From NCBI GenBank assembly GCA_934661375.1, contig CAKUJH010000018.1, positions 1 through 64,000 on the forward strand: a DNA stretch of 64,000 bases. The letters run 5' to 3'. Under the pieces are notes generated by a model. The model did not search any database. It was not told the origin of the DNA and saw only the letters and a list, made by a program, of their open reading frames with translations. Below are positions 26,513-43,320 of this stretch, one piece after another. Each line of letters begins with the position of its first letter. The stretch's first letter is position 1. Origin of the DNA: an uncultured Victivallales bacterium. GTDB lineage: Bacteria > Verrucomicrobiota > Lentisphaeria > Victivallales > UBA1829. The translations under genes and the position numbers were made by a program.

Positions 26513-26540
26513 AATATAACATGGATTCAACGCAATACAA
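26513..26540 (-). promoter_or_regulatory. Candidate promoter of the TolC-repeat gene
   Basis: Minus strand TTGTAT, 16 bp, TATATT, ending 35 bp before the start. Confidence 0.4.
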
Positions 26541-26590
26541 TTGAAAAAATCCGTTTTTTTCTGTCTCCGGCGTGTTTTTTCTGAAAAATG

Positions 26591-26599
26591 TGCTATACT
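26591..26599 (+). promoter_or_regulatory. Extended -10 promoter of the J-domain gene
   Basis: TGCTATACT is an extended -10 element 26 bp upstream of the ATG; no good -35 box is seen. Confidence 0.45.
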
Positions 26600-26624
26600 G
26601 TTCCTGAAAGGAAAAGTCGCTGCC

Positions 26625-27407
26625 ATGAATCATTATGAAATACTGGGCATTGATGCCGATTGCGGGTTTGCCGCTCTGAAAAAGGCATATTACCGCAAAG
26701 CGCGGGAATGTCATCCCGACCGTTTCGGCGGCGATCCGGAAAAAACCGAGCAGTTCAAACAGCTGGTCGAAGCATTCGTCACCCTTTCCGATCCGGAAAA
26801 ACGCCGTCTCTATGATTCCGCACTCCGGCCCGGCCCCCGGTTTACCACCATCATTTCACAGGAAACCATCATGGACACCGATGCCGATGACACCCTGGAA
26901 GAACTCATTGTGGGCAATGACCCGCCCGCGGGTACCACCCTGTTCACGTTTTTCAGTGATCTGGAAAAAACTCTGGTGTTCATGACCAGCCGCGAAGCCC
27001 GCGACTGTTTCGAAAAAAGAAAATTCCGCACCGCCGCCAGACTTTACGAAAAACTGGTCATCCTGGCGCCGGTCAATATTCTGTACCGCGTCTATCTGGC
27101 ACGCTGTCTTACCCGGCTTCAACGTTATCGGCAGGCAGCGGTTCATTATAAGGCGGCTCTGGCAGTCGGACGACACCGGGACCCGCCGCAGCATCTGCTC
27201 CGGGTGCAATATGAACTTAAACAGCTGAACCGGAAACGTCTGCCGTTTTTTGCGCGGCTGCGGAAACTTTTCCAGCCGGATGATCCGAACGTGTTCCGCT
27301 CTCCCGAAGAAGAAATGATTGCCGCCGCAGAACGCGAAATGGCACGGATGCTTTCCGCAGAAAAACAACTCGCCGAACAGAAAAACCGGAAACGTCTTTC
27401 CCGCTGA
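26625..27407 (+). CDS. J-domain protein (DnaJ-like N-terminus with TPR-like tail)
   Basis: This is a 260-aa cochaperone-like protein. Residues 1-65 are a J domain (MNHYEILGI, then the HPD motif in ARECHPDRFGG, and FVTLSDPEKRRLYD). No Gly/Phe or zinc-finger region follows, so it is not a classical DnaJ. Residues about 115-190 look like a TPR pair (FRTAARLYEKLVILAPVN, LQRYRQAAVHYKAALAVG). The start at 26625 is where the J domain begins; the frame is open further upstream. It would stimulate DnaK on specific partners. It ends at a bidirectional terminator shared with rpsS. Confidence 0.87.
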   Translation: MNHYEILGIDADCGFAALKKAYYRKARECHPDRFGGDPEKTEQFKQLVEAFVTLSDPEKRRLYDSALRPGPRFTTIISQETIMDTDADDTLEELIVGNDPPAGTTLFTFFSDLEKTLVFMTSREARDCFEKRKFRTAARLYEKLVILAPVNILYRVYLARCLTRLQRYRQAAVHYKAALAVGRHRDPPQHLLRVQYELKQLNRKRLPFFARLRKLFQPDDPNVFRSPEEEMIAAAEREMARMLSAEKQLAEQKNRKRLSR

Positions 27408-27437
27408 AACAAAGCCGGACAAACAGAACTGGACGGC

Positions 27438-27472
27438 AAAAAAAAACCAGAGCCGAAGCCCTGGTCTTTTTT
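27438..27472. terminator. Bidirectional terminator between the J-domain gene and rpsS
   Basis: An 8-bp stem with a CGAA/TTCG tetraloop is flanked by an A-run on one side and a T-run on the other, so it works on both strands. It ends the long ribosomal transcript. Confidence 0.88.
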
Positions 27473-27491
27473 GTAAACAGAATCTGATGAA

Positions 27492-27767
27492 TCAGACCGT
27501 TTTGCCGGAGATCACGCCGTGGCCCTTGAATGTACGGGTCGGGGCAAATTCACCGAGACGATGTCCGACCATGTTTTCAGTCACAAACACCGTGGTGAAG
27601 GTTTTGCCGTTATGCACATTGAAGGTGAAACCAACGAAGTCCGGAATGATCATGGAACGGCGCGACCAAGTCTTGATCGGCTTTTTGGCTCCGCTCTTAT
27701 CCATTCTCTGAACTTTTTCGATCACGTGGGCATCCACAAAGGGACCTTTTTTAATTGATCTGGCCAT
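27492..27767 (-). CDS. rpsS: 30S ribosomal protein S19
   Basis: This is a 91-aa protein of the small-subunit head. MARSIKKGPFVDAHVI and NMVGHRLGEFAPTRTFKGH are the conserved ends. It is the last gene of the block: rplV and rpsC, which normally follow in the S10 operon, are absent and a terminator lies 20 bp downstream. It begins 3 bp after rplB. Confidence 0.98.
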   Translation of the reverse strand: MARSIKKGPFVDAHVIEKVQRMDKSGAKKPIKTWSRRSMIIPDFVGFTFNVHNGKTFTTVFVTENMVGHRLGEFAPTRTFKGHGVISGKTV

Positions 27768-27770
27768 GGT

Positions 27771-28598
27771 TTACTTCTTCCTCCGTTCAACAATGAATTT
27801 CGAACTCGGCTTCTTCGGATGGCGGGTGAGCTTGCCTTTGGCGAGCTGGCCCCACGGAGAGACCGGATGACCGCCGCCGCTGGACCGACCTTCACCACCG
27901 CCCATCGGATGGTCAACCGGGTTCTGGACAACGCCGCGGACATGCGGACGGAAACCGAGGTAACGCTTCTTGCCGGCTTTACCCATATCGGCATTCATGT
28001 AATCCACATTGCCGACCTGACCGATGGTGGCTTTGCATTCCAGATTGACCATGCGGACTTCTCCGCTCGGCAGTTTGATCTGGGCATAATCACCGTCTTT
28101 GGCGCGCAGGGTGGCAACCTGACCGGCTGCACGAACCATGCTGGCACCTTTGCCCGGAGTCAGTTCGATGTTGTGAATCTGGACACCCAGCGGGATGTTG
28201 CGCAGTTTGAACGCGTTGCCCGGCTGAATTTCACCCTTGTCGCCGGAAATCACTTTCTGGCCGACTTTCATCCCGACCGGAGCCAGGATGTAGGATTTCA
28301 CACCGTCGCTGTAAGCAATCAGGGCGATGAACGCAGAACGGTTCGGATCGTATTCGATGTGCTGAACCGTCGCTTCGATTCCGTCTTTGTTGCGGCGGAA
28401 GTCAACCATGCGGTAGGTGCGCTTGTTGCCGCTGCCGCGGAAACGGGTCGTGATACGTCCCATATTGTTGCGGCCGCCGGTGGACTTTTTGCCTTTGCAA
28501 AGGCTCTTTTCAGGAGTCTGACGGGTCAGTTCGGAATAATCAACAACCGAGCTGCCGCGCAGGCTCTTCGTAATAGGTCTGAAAGTTTTAATAGGCAT
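27771..28598 (-). CDS. rplB: 50S ribosomal protein L2
   Basis: This is a 275-aa 23S rRNA-binding protein near the peptidyl transferase centre. GRNNMGRITTRFRGSGNKRTY and the conserved loop VDHPMGGGEGRSSGG, with the essential His, are present. AAGGAG precedes the start. Normal S10-operon position. Confidence 0.98.
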   Translation of the reverse strand: MPIKTFRPITKSLRGSSVVDYSELTRQTPEKSLCKGKKSTGGRNNMGRITTRFRGSGNKRTYRMVDFRRNKDGIEATVQHIEYDPNRSAFIALIAYSDGVKSYILAPVGMKVGQKVISGDKGEIQPGNAFKLRNIPLGVQIHNIELTPGKGASMVRAAGQVATLRAKDGDYAQIKLPSGEVRMVNLECKATIGQVGNVDYMNADMGKAGKKRYLGFRPHVRGVVQNPVDHPMGGGEGRSSGGGHPVSPWGQLAKGKLTRHPKKPSSKFIVERRKK

Positions 28599-28609
28599 CT
28601 TTCGTCTCC

Positions 28610-28897
28610 TTATGCAAGGTCAATGGAGCCTTCGGCGAGGGTGACGACTGCCTTCTTCCAACTGGCACGACGGCCGGGAATCGGGGATCTGCCCGCGCGT
28701 TTGAGCTTGCCCATAAAGTTGAGAACATTAACGGATTTGACCTTCACACCGTAGATTTCCTCAATCGCCGCCGCAACTTCCAGCTTCGTGGCTTTCACGG
28801 CAACGCGGAACGCGTATTTGTTCTGCTCTTTCAGCAGCGCGCTCTTTTCGGTCATCATAAGATGCTTGACAATATCGTAAGGACTGTTAAACTTCAT
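28610..28897 (-). CDS. rplW: 50S ribosomal protein L23
   Basis: This is a 95-aa protein at the peptide exit tunnel, where SRP and trigger factor dock. LMMTEKSALLKEQNKYAFRV and KVKSVNVLNFMGK are typical. Normal operon position between rplD and rplB. Confidence 0.96.
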   Translation of the reverse strand: MKFNSPYDIVKHLMMTEKSALLKEQNKYAFRVAVKATKLEVAAAIEEIYGVKVKSVNVLNFMGKLKRAGRSPIPGRRASWKKAVVTLAEGSIDLA

Positions 28898-28911
28898 TTT
28901 CCTGTTCTCCC

Positions 28912-29541
28912 TTATGCCAGACGCTTGACAAATGCGTCAAGAGCTTCTTTGGTGAAAAGGATCTTGTCCGCCAGAAGAACATAGTAAGTGTTCACGCTCG
29001 TTGCTTTGAGAGTGAAGACCATGCTCATGTTTCCGGCAGCGCGTTCCAGATTCTCATCATATTCCGGCACAGCGACCAGCACTTTGGAGTCGTCCAGCTT
29101 CAGGGCTTTCAGAACACCGGCAAAATTCTTGGTCTTGAAATCCGGCAGATTCAGAGAATCAACCACAATCACCGATTTTTCCTGAAGGCAGTCGGAAAAC
29201 GCACGCTTCAGCGCCAGTTTACGAACCTTCTGATTCAGCTTGATGGAGAAATCGCGGGGCTTCGGACCGAACGCAATACCGCCGTGACGCCAAACCGGGT
29301 TGCGGGTTTCGCCGGCACGGGCGCGACCTCCGCCTTTCTGTTTGAACGGCTTCTTGCCTGTTCCGGCCACTTCAGCACGGGTCTTGGTCGAAGCAGTACC
29401 CGCACGGGTTTCCGCCAGAAATCCAACAACCGCGTCATGAACAGCCTGTGTGCCCTTTTCGAGCTCGATGCAGGAATCGTCGATGGTATAATCCCCGACC
29501 TTCTCCCCCTTCATATTCAGTATGTCAATCACAATAGACAT
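28912..29541 (-). CDS. rplD: 50S ribosomal protein L4
   Basis: This is a 209-aa protein. The tunnel-lining loop is seen in GTGKKPFKQKGGGRARAGETR and NPVWRHGGIAFGPKPRDF. In E. coli L4 represses the S10 operon by binding its leader; a hairpin lies upstream of rplC here, but no S10-type leader precedes rpsJ because fusA overlaps it. Confidence 0.97.
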   Translation of the reverse strand: MSIVIDILNMKGEKVGDYTIDDSCIELEKGTQAVHDAVVGFLAETRAGTASTKTRAEVAGTGKKPFKQKGGGRARAGETRNPVWRHGGIAFGPKPRDFSIKLNQKVRKLALKRAFSDCLQEKSVIVVDSLNLPDFKTKNFAGVLKALKLDDSKVLVAVPEYDENLERAAGNMSMVFTLKATSVNTYYVLLADKILFTKEALDAFVKRLA

Positions 29542-29566
29542 TTTTTCACCTGTCAGTTATTGGGGA

Positions 29567-30199
29567 TTATTTCTTTTTGGCTTTCTTGACAATGAGAGTA
29601 TTTCCATTGGGACCCGGAACGGCTCCGCGAACAAAAATCAAATTCTCATCAGCAGAAACTTTCACGACACGCAAATTCTGCACCGTAATGCTGGAATTGC
29701 CGAGCTGACCAGGCATCTTCTTGCCCTTGATGATGTTGCCGGGTTTTTCACGGCAGCCAATTGAACCGGGTTTCCGGTGCCATCCACCGCCGTGACCGTC
29801 ACGACCGCCGGCAAAGTGATGACGCTTCATAACGCCCTGGTATCCTTTACCTTTGGTCACGCCGGAAATATCCAGAAACTCGCCTTCGGCAAAGATGTCC
29901 GCCTTGATCTGGGAACCGATTTCATTCGCAGGATCTTCATCGGCACGGAATTCACGGATAAACGCCGGCGGATTCGCCGCCAGTCCCGCTTTCGTCACAT
30001 TCCCGATGACAGATTTAGAGGTGTTTTTCACCTTCTTTTCCCCAAAACCGACCTGAAGGGCAGAATACCCGTCACGTTCTTTGGTCTTGACGCCGACGAC
30101 CACACACGGACCGGCTTCAATGACGGTCACGGGAATCAGAATTCCCTTGTCGTCATAGACCTGCGTCATACCGACTTTCTTTCCGATTAAACCTTTCAT
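29567..30199 (-). CDS. rplC: 50S ribosomal protein L3
   Basis: This is a 210-aa protein. The start at 30199 (MKGLIGKKVGMTQVYDD) is family-standard with AAAGGAG upstream; an in-frame GTG at 30217 is ignored. GVTKGKGYQGVMKRHHFAGG and GSIGCREKPGNIIKGKKMPG are the rRNA-binding core. The Gln modified by PrmB in proteobacteria is not obvious. Confidence 0.97.
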   Translation of the reverse strand: MKGLIGKKVGMTQVYDDKGILIPVTVIEAGPCVVVGVKTKERDGYSALQVGFGEKKVKNTSKSVIGNVTKAGLAANPPAFIREFRADEDPANEIGSQIKADIFAEGEFLDISGVTKGKGYQGVMKRHHFAGGRDGHGGGWHRKPGSIGCREKPGNIIKGKKMPGQLGNSSITVQNLRVVKVSADENLIFVRGAVPGPNGNTLIVKKAKKK

Positions 30200-30212
30200 T
30201 TTGCTCCTTTCA

Positions 30213-30247
30213 GGCACATGTCCTCTCGGAAAAAGGACCTTGGTGCC
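30213..30247 (-). promoter_or_regulatory. Hairpin just upstream of the rplC ribosome-binding site
   Basis: GGCAC/GTGCC and an inner GTCCT/AGGAC pair in the rpsJ-rplC spacer to give a two-part stem with an internal loop. A second hairpin (ACTGATT/AATCAGT) covers the rpsJ stop at 30268-30285. Candidate translational control site for the distal genes. Confidence 0.4.
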
Positions 30248-30280
30248 AAAAATGCTTTTTTATTATAACTGATTTCGCAA

Positions 30281-30619
30281 TCAGTTGCCAATTTTGATCG
30301 AAATATCAACACCAGCGGGAAGATTGAGCTTCTTCAGCTCGTCAACCGTCTTCGCAGTCGGTTTGATGATGTCCATCAGACGCTTGTGCGTTCTGATTTC
30401 AAACTGATCCATGGACTTTTTGTCAACATGGGGTGAGCGGTTGACCGTATAACGTTCAACACGCATCGGCAACGGAATCGGACCGGCAACCACGGAACCG
30501 GTTCTGCGGGCGGTATTGAGAATCTCAGATACCGACTGATCGAGAATGCGGTGCTCGTAGGCCTGAAGCTTAATGCGAATCTTCTGGGCCGATTTCGAGG
30601 ATGAAGTTTTCGTACTCAT
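30281..30619 (-). CDS. rpsJ: 30S ribosomal protein S10
   Basis: This is a 112-aa protein, also the antitermination partner NusE. The core KIRIKLQAYEHRILDQSVSEI and GPIPLPMRVERYTVNRSPHV is canonical; about ten extra polar residues precede it (MSTKTSSSKSAQ). Its start overlaps the fusA stop by four bases; in many bacteria tufA lies between them. Confidence 0.97.
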   Translation of the reverse strand: MSTKTSSSKSAQKIRIKLQAYEHRILDQSVSEILNTARRTGSVVAGPIPLPMRVERYTVNRSPHVDKKSMDQFEIRTHKRLMDIIKPTAKTVDELKKLNLPAGVDISIKIGN

Positions 30620-32730
30620 TTACTCGTTTTCTCCACTATTTTCTTCTGAATTGCATCTGGTACACGTTCAAATATGAAGGGTTCCATTGTATAGGAAGCT
30701 CTTCCTTTGGACAGAGAACGGATCGAAGTCGCGTAACCGAACAGTTCCGCCAGCGGAATGTTCGCAAGCACGCGGGTTGCCGTTTCCTGGGTTTCAATTT
30801 CCACGATAGAACCGCGGCGGGAAGAAATATCACCGATAATGTCACCCATGTTTTCATCCGGAGTGGTGATCTCAACCTTCATGATCGGTTCAAGAAGAAC
30901 CAGTCCCGCTTTACGGGCAGCATCCTTCAAGCCCATGGAGGCAGCGATCTTGAACGCCATTTCCGACGAGTCGACCGGGTGATAAGATCCATCGACAATA
31001 TCCACATGGAAGTCCGTCAGAGGATAACCGGCAAGCACACCCGTCTGGGCAGCTTCACGAATACCCTGTTCGATCGGCTTGATAAATTCTTTCGGAATGT
31101 TGCCGCCGACCACTTTGTTTTCGATCGTGATGCCATGACCGCGTTCCATCGGAGTGAGGGCCAGGATACAATGACCGTACTGACCGCGACCGCCCGACTG
31201 ACGCACAAACTTGGAGTCGGCAGTTGCAGGTTTGAGAACGGCTTCACGGTAGGCGACTTCCGGCTGACCGGCGTTCGCGTCCACATTGAATTCGCGGCGG
31301 AGACGGTCCATAATGATTTCCAGGTGAAGTTCACCCATACCGGAAATAATGGTCTGACCGGTTTCCGTATCGCTCTTCATGGTGAAGGTCGGGTCTTCGT
31401 CAGACAGCGCACCGAGCGCACCGTACAGTTTATCGCGGTCGCTGGAAGTTTTGGGTTCAACCGCAATCGAGATAACCGGTTCCGGGAAGTGCATGGATTC
31501 CAGAACGATCGGGTCGCTTTCATCACACAGGGTATCACCGGTGGTCACGTTCTTGAAACCGACAGCGGCAGCAATGTCGCCGCAGAAAATTTCTTCGCAT
31601 TCTTCACGGTGGTTGGCGTGCATCAGCAACAGACGTCCGAGACGTTCACGTTTACGCGTTCTGGGATTGTAAGCAGTAGCACCGCGCACCGCCACGCCGG
31701 AATAAACGCGGAAGAACACCAGACGTCCGACAAACGGGTCGCTCATGATCTTGAATGCCAGAGCTGCGAACGGCTTGTCGTCACCGACCGTGCGAATCAT
31801 CGGCTCTTCCGTATCCGGATTCATGCCTTTGGTTTCCCAGATATCAACAGGAGACGGCAGATAATCCACAACGGCATCCAGCAGGAACTGAACACCTTTG
31901 TTCTTGAATGCGGAACCGCAATAGGCAGGAACCAGACGTCCAGCCAGAACAGCTTTACGCAGACCAGCCTGAATCTGTTCGACGTTCGGGGTCTCGTCAT
32001 TCAGGAAGATTTCCATGATTTCTTCGTCGACTTCCGCAACGCTTTCAATCAGGTGGGTGCGCTTTTCCTTCAGCATTTCCACCATATCTTCCGGAACCGG
32101 GATTTCGTTAAATTTCATGCCGTCATCGCCGCCGAACTTGTAGGCCTTCTCATGAAGGACGTCAATCAGACCGGAGAAATTCGCTTCGGCACCGATCGGC
32201 AACACCATCGGAACAACCGTCACGCCGAGTTTCTTGTGCATGTCTTCGACAACTTTGAAGAAGTTGGCACCGGTACGGTCCATCTTGTTGACGAACGCGA
32301 GGGTCGGCACTTTGTATTTCTTCGCCTGACGCCAGACGGTTTCAGTCTGAGGCTGAACACCGCCGACGGCGCAAAACACACCAACAGCACCATCAAGCAC
32401 GCGGAGGGAGCGTTCGACTTCAGCAGTGAAGTCCACGTGCCCAGGAGTGTCGATCAAGTTGATGCGGCAGTGTCTCCAGTAGCAGGTAGTAGCTGCAGAA
32501 GTAATGGTAATACCGCGTTCCTGCTCCTGGACCATCCAGTCCATGGTGGCATTGCCTTCATGAACTTCGCCCAGCTTGTGGTTAACGCCAGTGTAATAAA
32601 GAATACGCTCGGAAAGAGTGGTCTTTCCGGCATCGATGTGAGCCATAATGCCGATATTGCGCGTAGCGGCAATCGGAGTTTTCCGTTTCGGCGACTCTTT
32701 GTAGTCTACGTTTACTTGATGTTCTGTCAT
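30616..32730 (-). CDS. fusA: Elongation factor G
   Basis: This is a 704-aa translocation GTPase. P-loop AHIDAGKTT, switch I ERGITITSAATT, switch II DTPGHVDF and NKMDRTGANF are all canonical. Domains II-V follow at normal length. The Shine-Dalgarno sequence before the ATG is weak, so it may depend on coupling to rpsG 48 bp upstream. Confidence 0.98.
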   Translation of the reverse strand: MTEHQVNVDYKESPKRKTPIAATRNIGIMAHIDAGKTTLSERILYYTGVNHKLGEVHEGNATMDWMVQEQERGITITSAATTCYWRHCRINLIDTPGHVDFTAEVERSLRVLDGAVGVFCAVGGVQPQTETVWRQAKKYKVPTLAFVNKMDRTGANFFKVVEDMHKKLGVTVVPMVLPIGAEANFSGLIDVLHEKAYKFGGDDGMKFNEIPVPEDMVEMLKEKRTHLIESVAEVDEEIMEIFLNDETPNVEQIQAGLRKAVLAGRLVPAYCGSAFKNKGVQFLLDAVVDYLPSPVDIWETKGMNPDTEEPMIRTVGDDKPFAALAFKIMSDPFVGRLVFFRVYSGVAVRGATAYNPRTRKRERLGRLLLMHANHREECEEIFCGDIAAAVGFKNVTTGDTLCDESDPIVLESMHFPEPVISIAVEPKTSSDRDKLYGALGALSDEDPTFTMKSDTETGQTIISGMGELHLEIIMDRLRREFNVDANAGQPEVAYREAVLKPATADSKFVRQSGGRGQYGHCILALTPMERGHGITIENKVVGGNIPKEFIKPIEQGIREAAQTGVLAGYPLTDFHVDIVDGSYHPVDSSEMAFKIAASMGLKDAARKAGLVLLEPIMKVEITTPDENMGDIIGDISSRRGSIVEIETQETATRVLANIPLAELFGYATSIRSLSKGRASYTMEPFIFERVPDAIQKKIVEKTSK

Positions 32731-32778
32731 AGTCGTATTGTCATGACATCGCTGATGTGCTTTGCAACAGGCTGTTCA

Positions 32779-33249
32779 TTACCATCTGTAATGAGCAAAC
32801 GCCTTGTTGGCCTGCGCCATCTTGTGAGTGTCGTCTTTCTTTTTAATAGAGGAACCAGTGTTGTCAAAAGCGTCGAGCAGTTCAGATGCGAGGGCCTGCA
32901 TCATGGATTTGCCCTTTTTGGCCTGAGAATAGGTCACGATCCAGCGCATTGCCAGAGCAACCTGACGTTCAGCGGGAACGTCCAGGGGGACCTGATAAGT
33001 GGCACCGCCGACACGACGGCTCTTGACTTCCAGTTTCGGTTTGACATTCTCCACCGCCTGCAGAAAAACTTCCAGCGGTTCCATGTCTTTCTTCTTCGAT
33101 TTGATCACATCGAAAGCCCCGTAGACAATGCTCTGGGCAACAGTTTTCTTGCCGTTGCGCATGAGAGTATTGATGAGGCGCGCGACCAACTCGCTATTGT
33201 ACTTCACGTCGGGCGTGAGTTCTCTTTTTGTGATTCTGCGTCTTCTCAT
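32779..33249 (-). CDS. rpsG: 30S ribosomal protein S7
   Basis: This is a 156-aa 16S rRNA assembly initiator. MRRRRITKRELTPDVKYNS and GGATYQVPLDVPAERQVALA are diagnostic. Standard str-operon position between rpsL and fusA. Confidence 0.98.
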   Translation of the reverse strand: MRRRRITKRELTPDVKYNSELVARLINTLMRNGKKTVAQSIVYGAFDVIKSKKKDMEPLEVFLQAVENVKPKLEVKSRRVGGATYQVPLDVPAERQVALAMRWIVTYSQAKKGKSMMQALASELLDAFDNTGSSIKKKDDTHKMAQANKAFAHYRW

Positions 33250-33293
33250 TGTGTTTCCAACATCCTCGATGATTTACACTTATTCAGTGTTGA

Positions 33294-33689
33294 TTATTTT
33301 TTCTTGGCAGGAGCATCCGCTTTCGGGGTCTTGGCTCCGTATTTGGAACGGCCCTGTTTACGGCCTTCCACACCGAGGGAGTCCAGTGCACCGCGGATGA
33401 TGTGATAACGCACACCGGGAAGGTCACGAACCCTTCCGCCCTTGATCAGGACCACAGAGTGTTCCTGAAGGTTATGGCCTTCGCCACCGATGTAGGCAGT
33501 CACTTCAACTCCGTTGGTCAGACGCACTCTGGCGATTTTGCGCAAAGCAGAGTTCGGCTTTTTCGGGGTTCTGGTTGTAACCTGCATACAAACGCCGCGT
33601 CTCTGCGGACACTTCATCAGTGCCTTCGACTTGCTTTTCGCAACTTTCGAGCTGCGGCCCGATTTCACCAGTTGATTAATGGTCGGCAT
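33294..33689 (-). CDS. rpsL: 30S ribosomal protein S12
   Basis: This is a 131-aa decoding-centre protein. MPTINQLVKSGR, TPKKPNSALRKIARVRL and the methylthiolated-Asp region GVRYHIIRGALDS are conserved. Streptomycin-determining lysines (TPKKPN and GRVRD region) look wild type. The start at 33689 is standard; a GTG at 33701 is in frame but unlikely. The C-terminus has a short Lys/Ala tail. First gene of the str operon, with its own promoter after a terminator. Confidence 0.97.
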   Translation of the reverse strand: MPTINQLVKSGRSSKVAKSKSKALMKCPQRRGVCMQVTTRTPKKPNSALRKIARVRLTNGVEVTAYIGGEGHNLQEHSVVLIKGGRVRDLPGVRYHIIRGALDSLGVEGRKQGRSKYGAKTPKADAPAKKK

Positions 33690-33744
33690 GTTCTCCTTCA
33701 CCTATTCGCAATTGTTGCAGTTATGAATGACAAAACGGATATAT

Positions 33745-33772
33745 AATGTAACGCTCCGTCTGCATTTTTCAA
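33745..33772 (-). promoter_or_regulatory. Candidate promoter of the rpsL (str) operon
   Basis: Minus strand TTGAAA, 16 bp, TACATT, between the rpoC terminator and rpsL. Confidence 0.4.
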
Positions 33773-33792
33773 CTGCGGATTTCATTTTTTTC

Positions 33793-33846
33793 AAAAAAAA
33801 TCTGATTTTTTGTCAGAACAGCCCCGTCTCCCTTCCGGAAGACGGG
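33793..33846 (-). terminator. Terminator after rpoC
   Basis: On the minus strand a CCCGTCT/AGACGGG hairpin is followed by a short TCTGA/TCAGA hairpin and then eight T residues. Confidence 0.65.
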
Positions 33847-33856
33847 TTGTTTTCAC

Positions 33857-38296
<4,440 letters not shown>

Positions 38297-38317
38297 TTTG
38301 GATTCCTCCGCTTAAAT

Positions 38318-42130
<3,813 letters not shown>

Positions 42131-42200
42131 TATTCCACCCTGTCATTGTGGTTGGGATGAGCTGACTTTGCACAACGCATCGGCATGATAACCTCTGCGC

Positions 42201-42229
42201 AATCCGCGGGCGGCCTATAACCGCGGATT
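42201..42229 (-). promoter_or_regulatory. Perfect 9-bp hairpin in the rplL-rpoB spacer (rpoB-proximal)
   Basis: AATCCGCGG and CCGCGGATT face each other across an 11-nt loop. No T-run follows on the minus strand. Confidence 0.5.
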
Positions 42230-42247
42230 TACTTCTAAACACAGGAA

Positions 42248-42292
42248 TGCGGAAGTTCTCCTCCATAATGAATCATGAAAGAGAACTCCGCA
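42248..42292 (-). promoter_or_regulatory. Long hairpin in the rplL-rpoB spacer, possible processing site
   Basis: TGCGGAGTTCTC pairs with GAGAACTTCCGCA apart from one bulged base, giving a 12-bp stem. In E. coli this spacer holds an RNase III site and an attenuator; a similar role is inference. Confidence 0.5.
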
Positions 42293-42299
42293 TCACTTT

Positions 42300-42320
42300 A
42301 CCGGTTAAGCAAAGACCGGT
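42300..42320 (-). promoter_or_regulatory. Small hairpin just after rplL
   Basis: ACCGGT occurs twice, 9 nt apart, and can form a 6-bp stem. It starts ten bases past the rplL stop. Confidence 0.35.
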
Positions 42321-42329
42321 ACAGCCGAA

Positions 42330-42737
42330 TTACTTGACTTCGACTTTCGCGCCAGCGGCTTCAAGCTGTTCCTTGATCTTCTTGGCGTCTTCTTTGGAAA
42401 CACCCTCTTTGACGGGCTTCGGAGCAGATTCAACCAGATCTTTGGCTTCTTTCAGGCCCAGGCCGGTGATCGCGCGAACTTCTTTGATCACGTTCACTTT
42501 GCTGGCACCCATATCGGCGAGGATCACGGTGAATTCAGTCTGTTCTTCAGCAGCGGCGGCAGGAGCAGCACCAGCAGCGGGAGCGGCAGCAACAGCAACC
42601 GGCGCAGCAGCACTGACACCAAGTCTCTCTTCGAGAGCTTTGACCAGTTTGGAAAGATCGAGGACGGACAGTTTTTCCACGTAGGAAATGAACTGTTCCA
42701 TTTCCGGCGAAACTTCAACGTTAGCTTGTTCAGTCAT
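42330..42737 (-). CDS. rplL: 50S ribosomal protein L7/L12
   Basis: This is a 135-aa stalk protein. An N-terminal dimerisation helix pair, an Ala/Pro-rich hinge and the factor-binding C-terminal domain (DMGASKVNVIKEVRAITGLG) are present. The start at 42737 has GGAGG upstream; an upstream in-frame ATG inside rplJ is not used. The N-terminus is about ten residues longer than usual. Confidence 0.97.
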   Translation of the reverse strand: MTEQANVEVSPEMEQFISYVEKLSVLDLSKLVKALEERLGVSAAAPVAVAAAPAAGAAPAAAAEEQTEFTVILADMGASKVNVIKEVRAITGLGLKEAKDLVESAPKPVKEGVSKEDAKKIKEQLEAAGAKVEVK

Positions 42738-42771
42738 TATAAGACCTCCGTTAATATTGTTCGAAATTGTT

Positions 42772-43320
42772 TCAATTCGCTTCTTTTTCAAGCTTGTTTT
42801 TGTAAGCATTGACAACATTGACAATGCTCGTGACTTTAGCGTTCAGCACTCTGACAAGTCCGGTCGGAACCGCATTGAGCAATCCGAGCAACTGAGCACG
42901 GAGAGCATCTTTGGACGGCAGCGCGGCAATGGCAAGAACATCATCCTTGCTCAGCACGGCACCATCATAATAACCGGCTTTCGGAGCCATGACTTCCTTG
43001 GTGGACTTCATGAAATCCTGAATCGTCTTGGCGACCTGACCGGCATCGCCTTTACCAATGATGACGGCAGTATCGCCAGTCAGTTTCAGATTGGCAAGAG
43101 CTTCCATGCCATTGGCTTCAGCCACTTTCTTGATCAGGCGGTTTTTCAGAACATGGCATTCTGCTTCACATTTGGCAAGATCATTGCGGAACGTGGTCAG
43201 TTCTTTGCTCTTCAAACCTTTATATGACACAAAGTACACATAATCGGCACCGACCAGGAGACGCGCTACATCATCAAACATCTGGATCTTTTCAGATCTT
43301 CTGGCTTTTTCAGTAGTCAT
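42772..43320 (-). CDS. rplJ: 50S ribosomal protein L10
   Basis: This is a 182-aa stalk base that carries L7/L12. DYVYFVSYKGLKSKELT and CEAECHVLKNRLIKKVAEANG fit L10. Only 3 bp separate it from rplA, so the L10 leader RNA seen before rplJ in many bacteria cannot be here. Confidence 0.96.
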   Translation of the reverse strand: MTTEKARRSEKIQMFDDVARLLVGADYVYFVSYKGLKSKELTTFRNDLAKCEAECHVLKNRLIKKVAEANGMEALANLKLTGDTAVIIGKGDAGQVAKTIQDFMKSTKEVMAPKAGYYDGAVLSKDDVLAIAALPSKDALRAQLLGLLNAVPTGLVRVLNAKVTSIVNVVNAYKNKLEKEAN

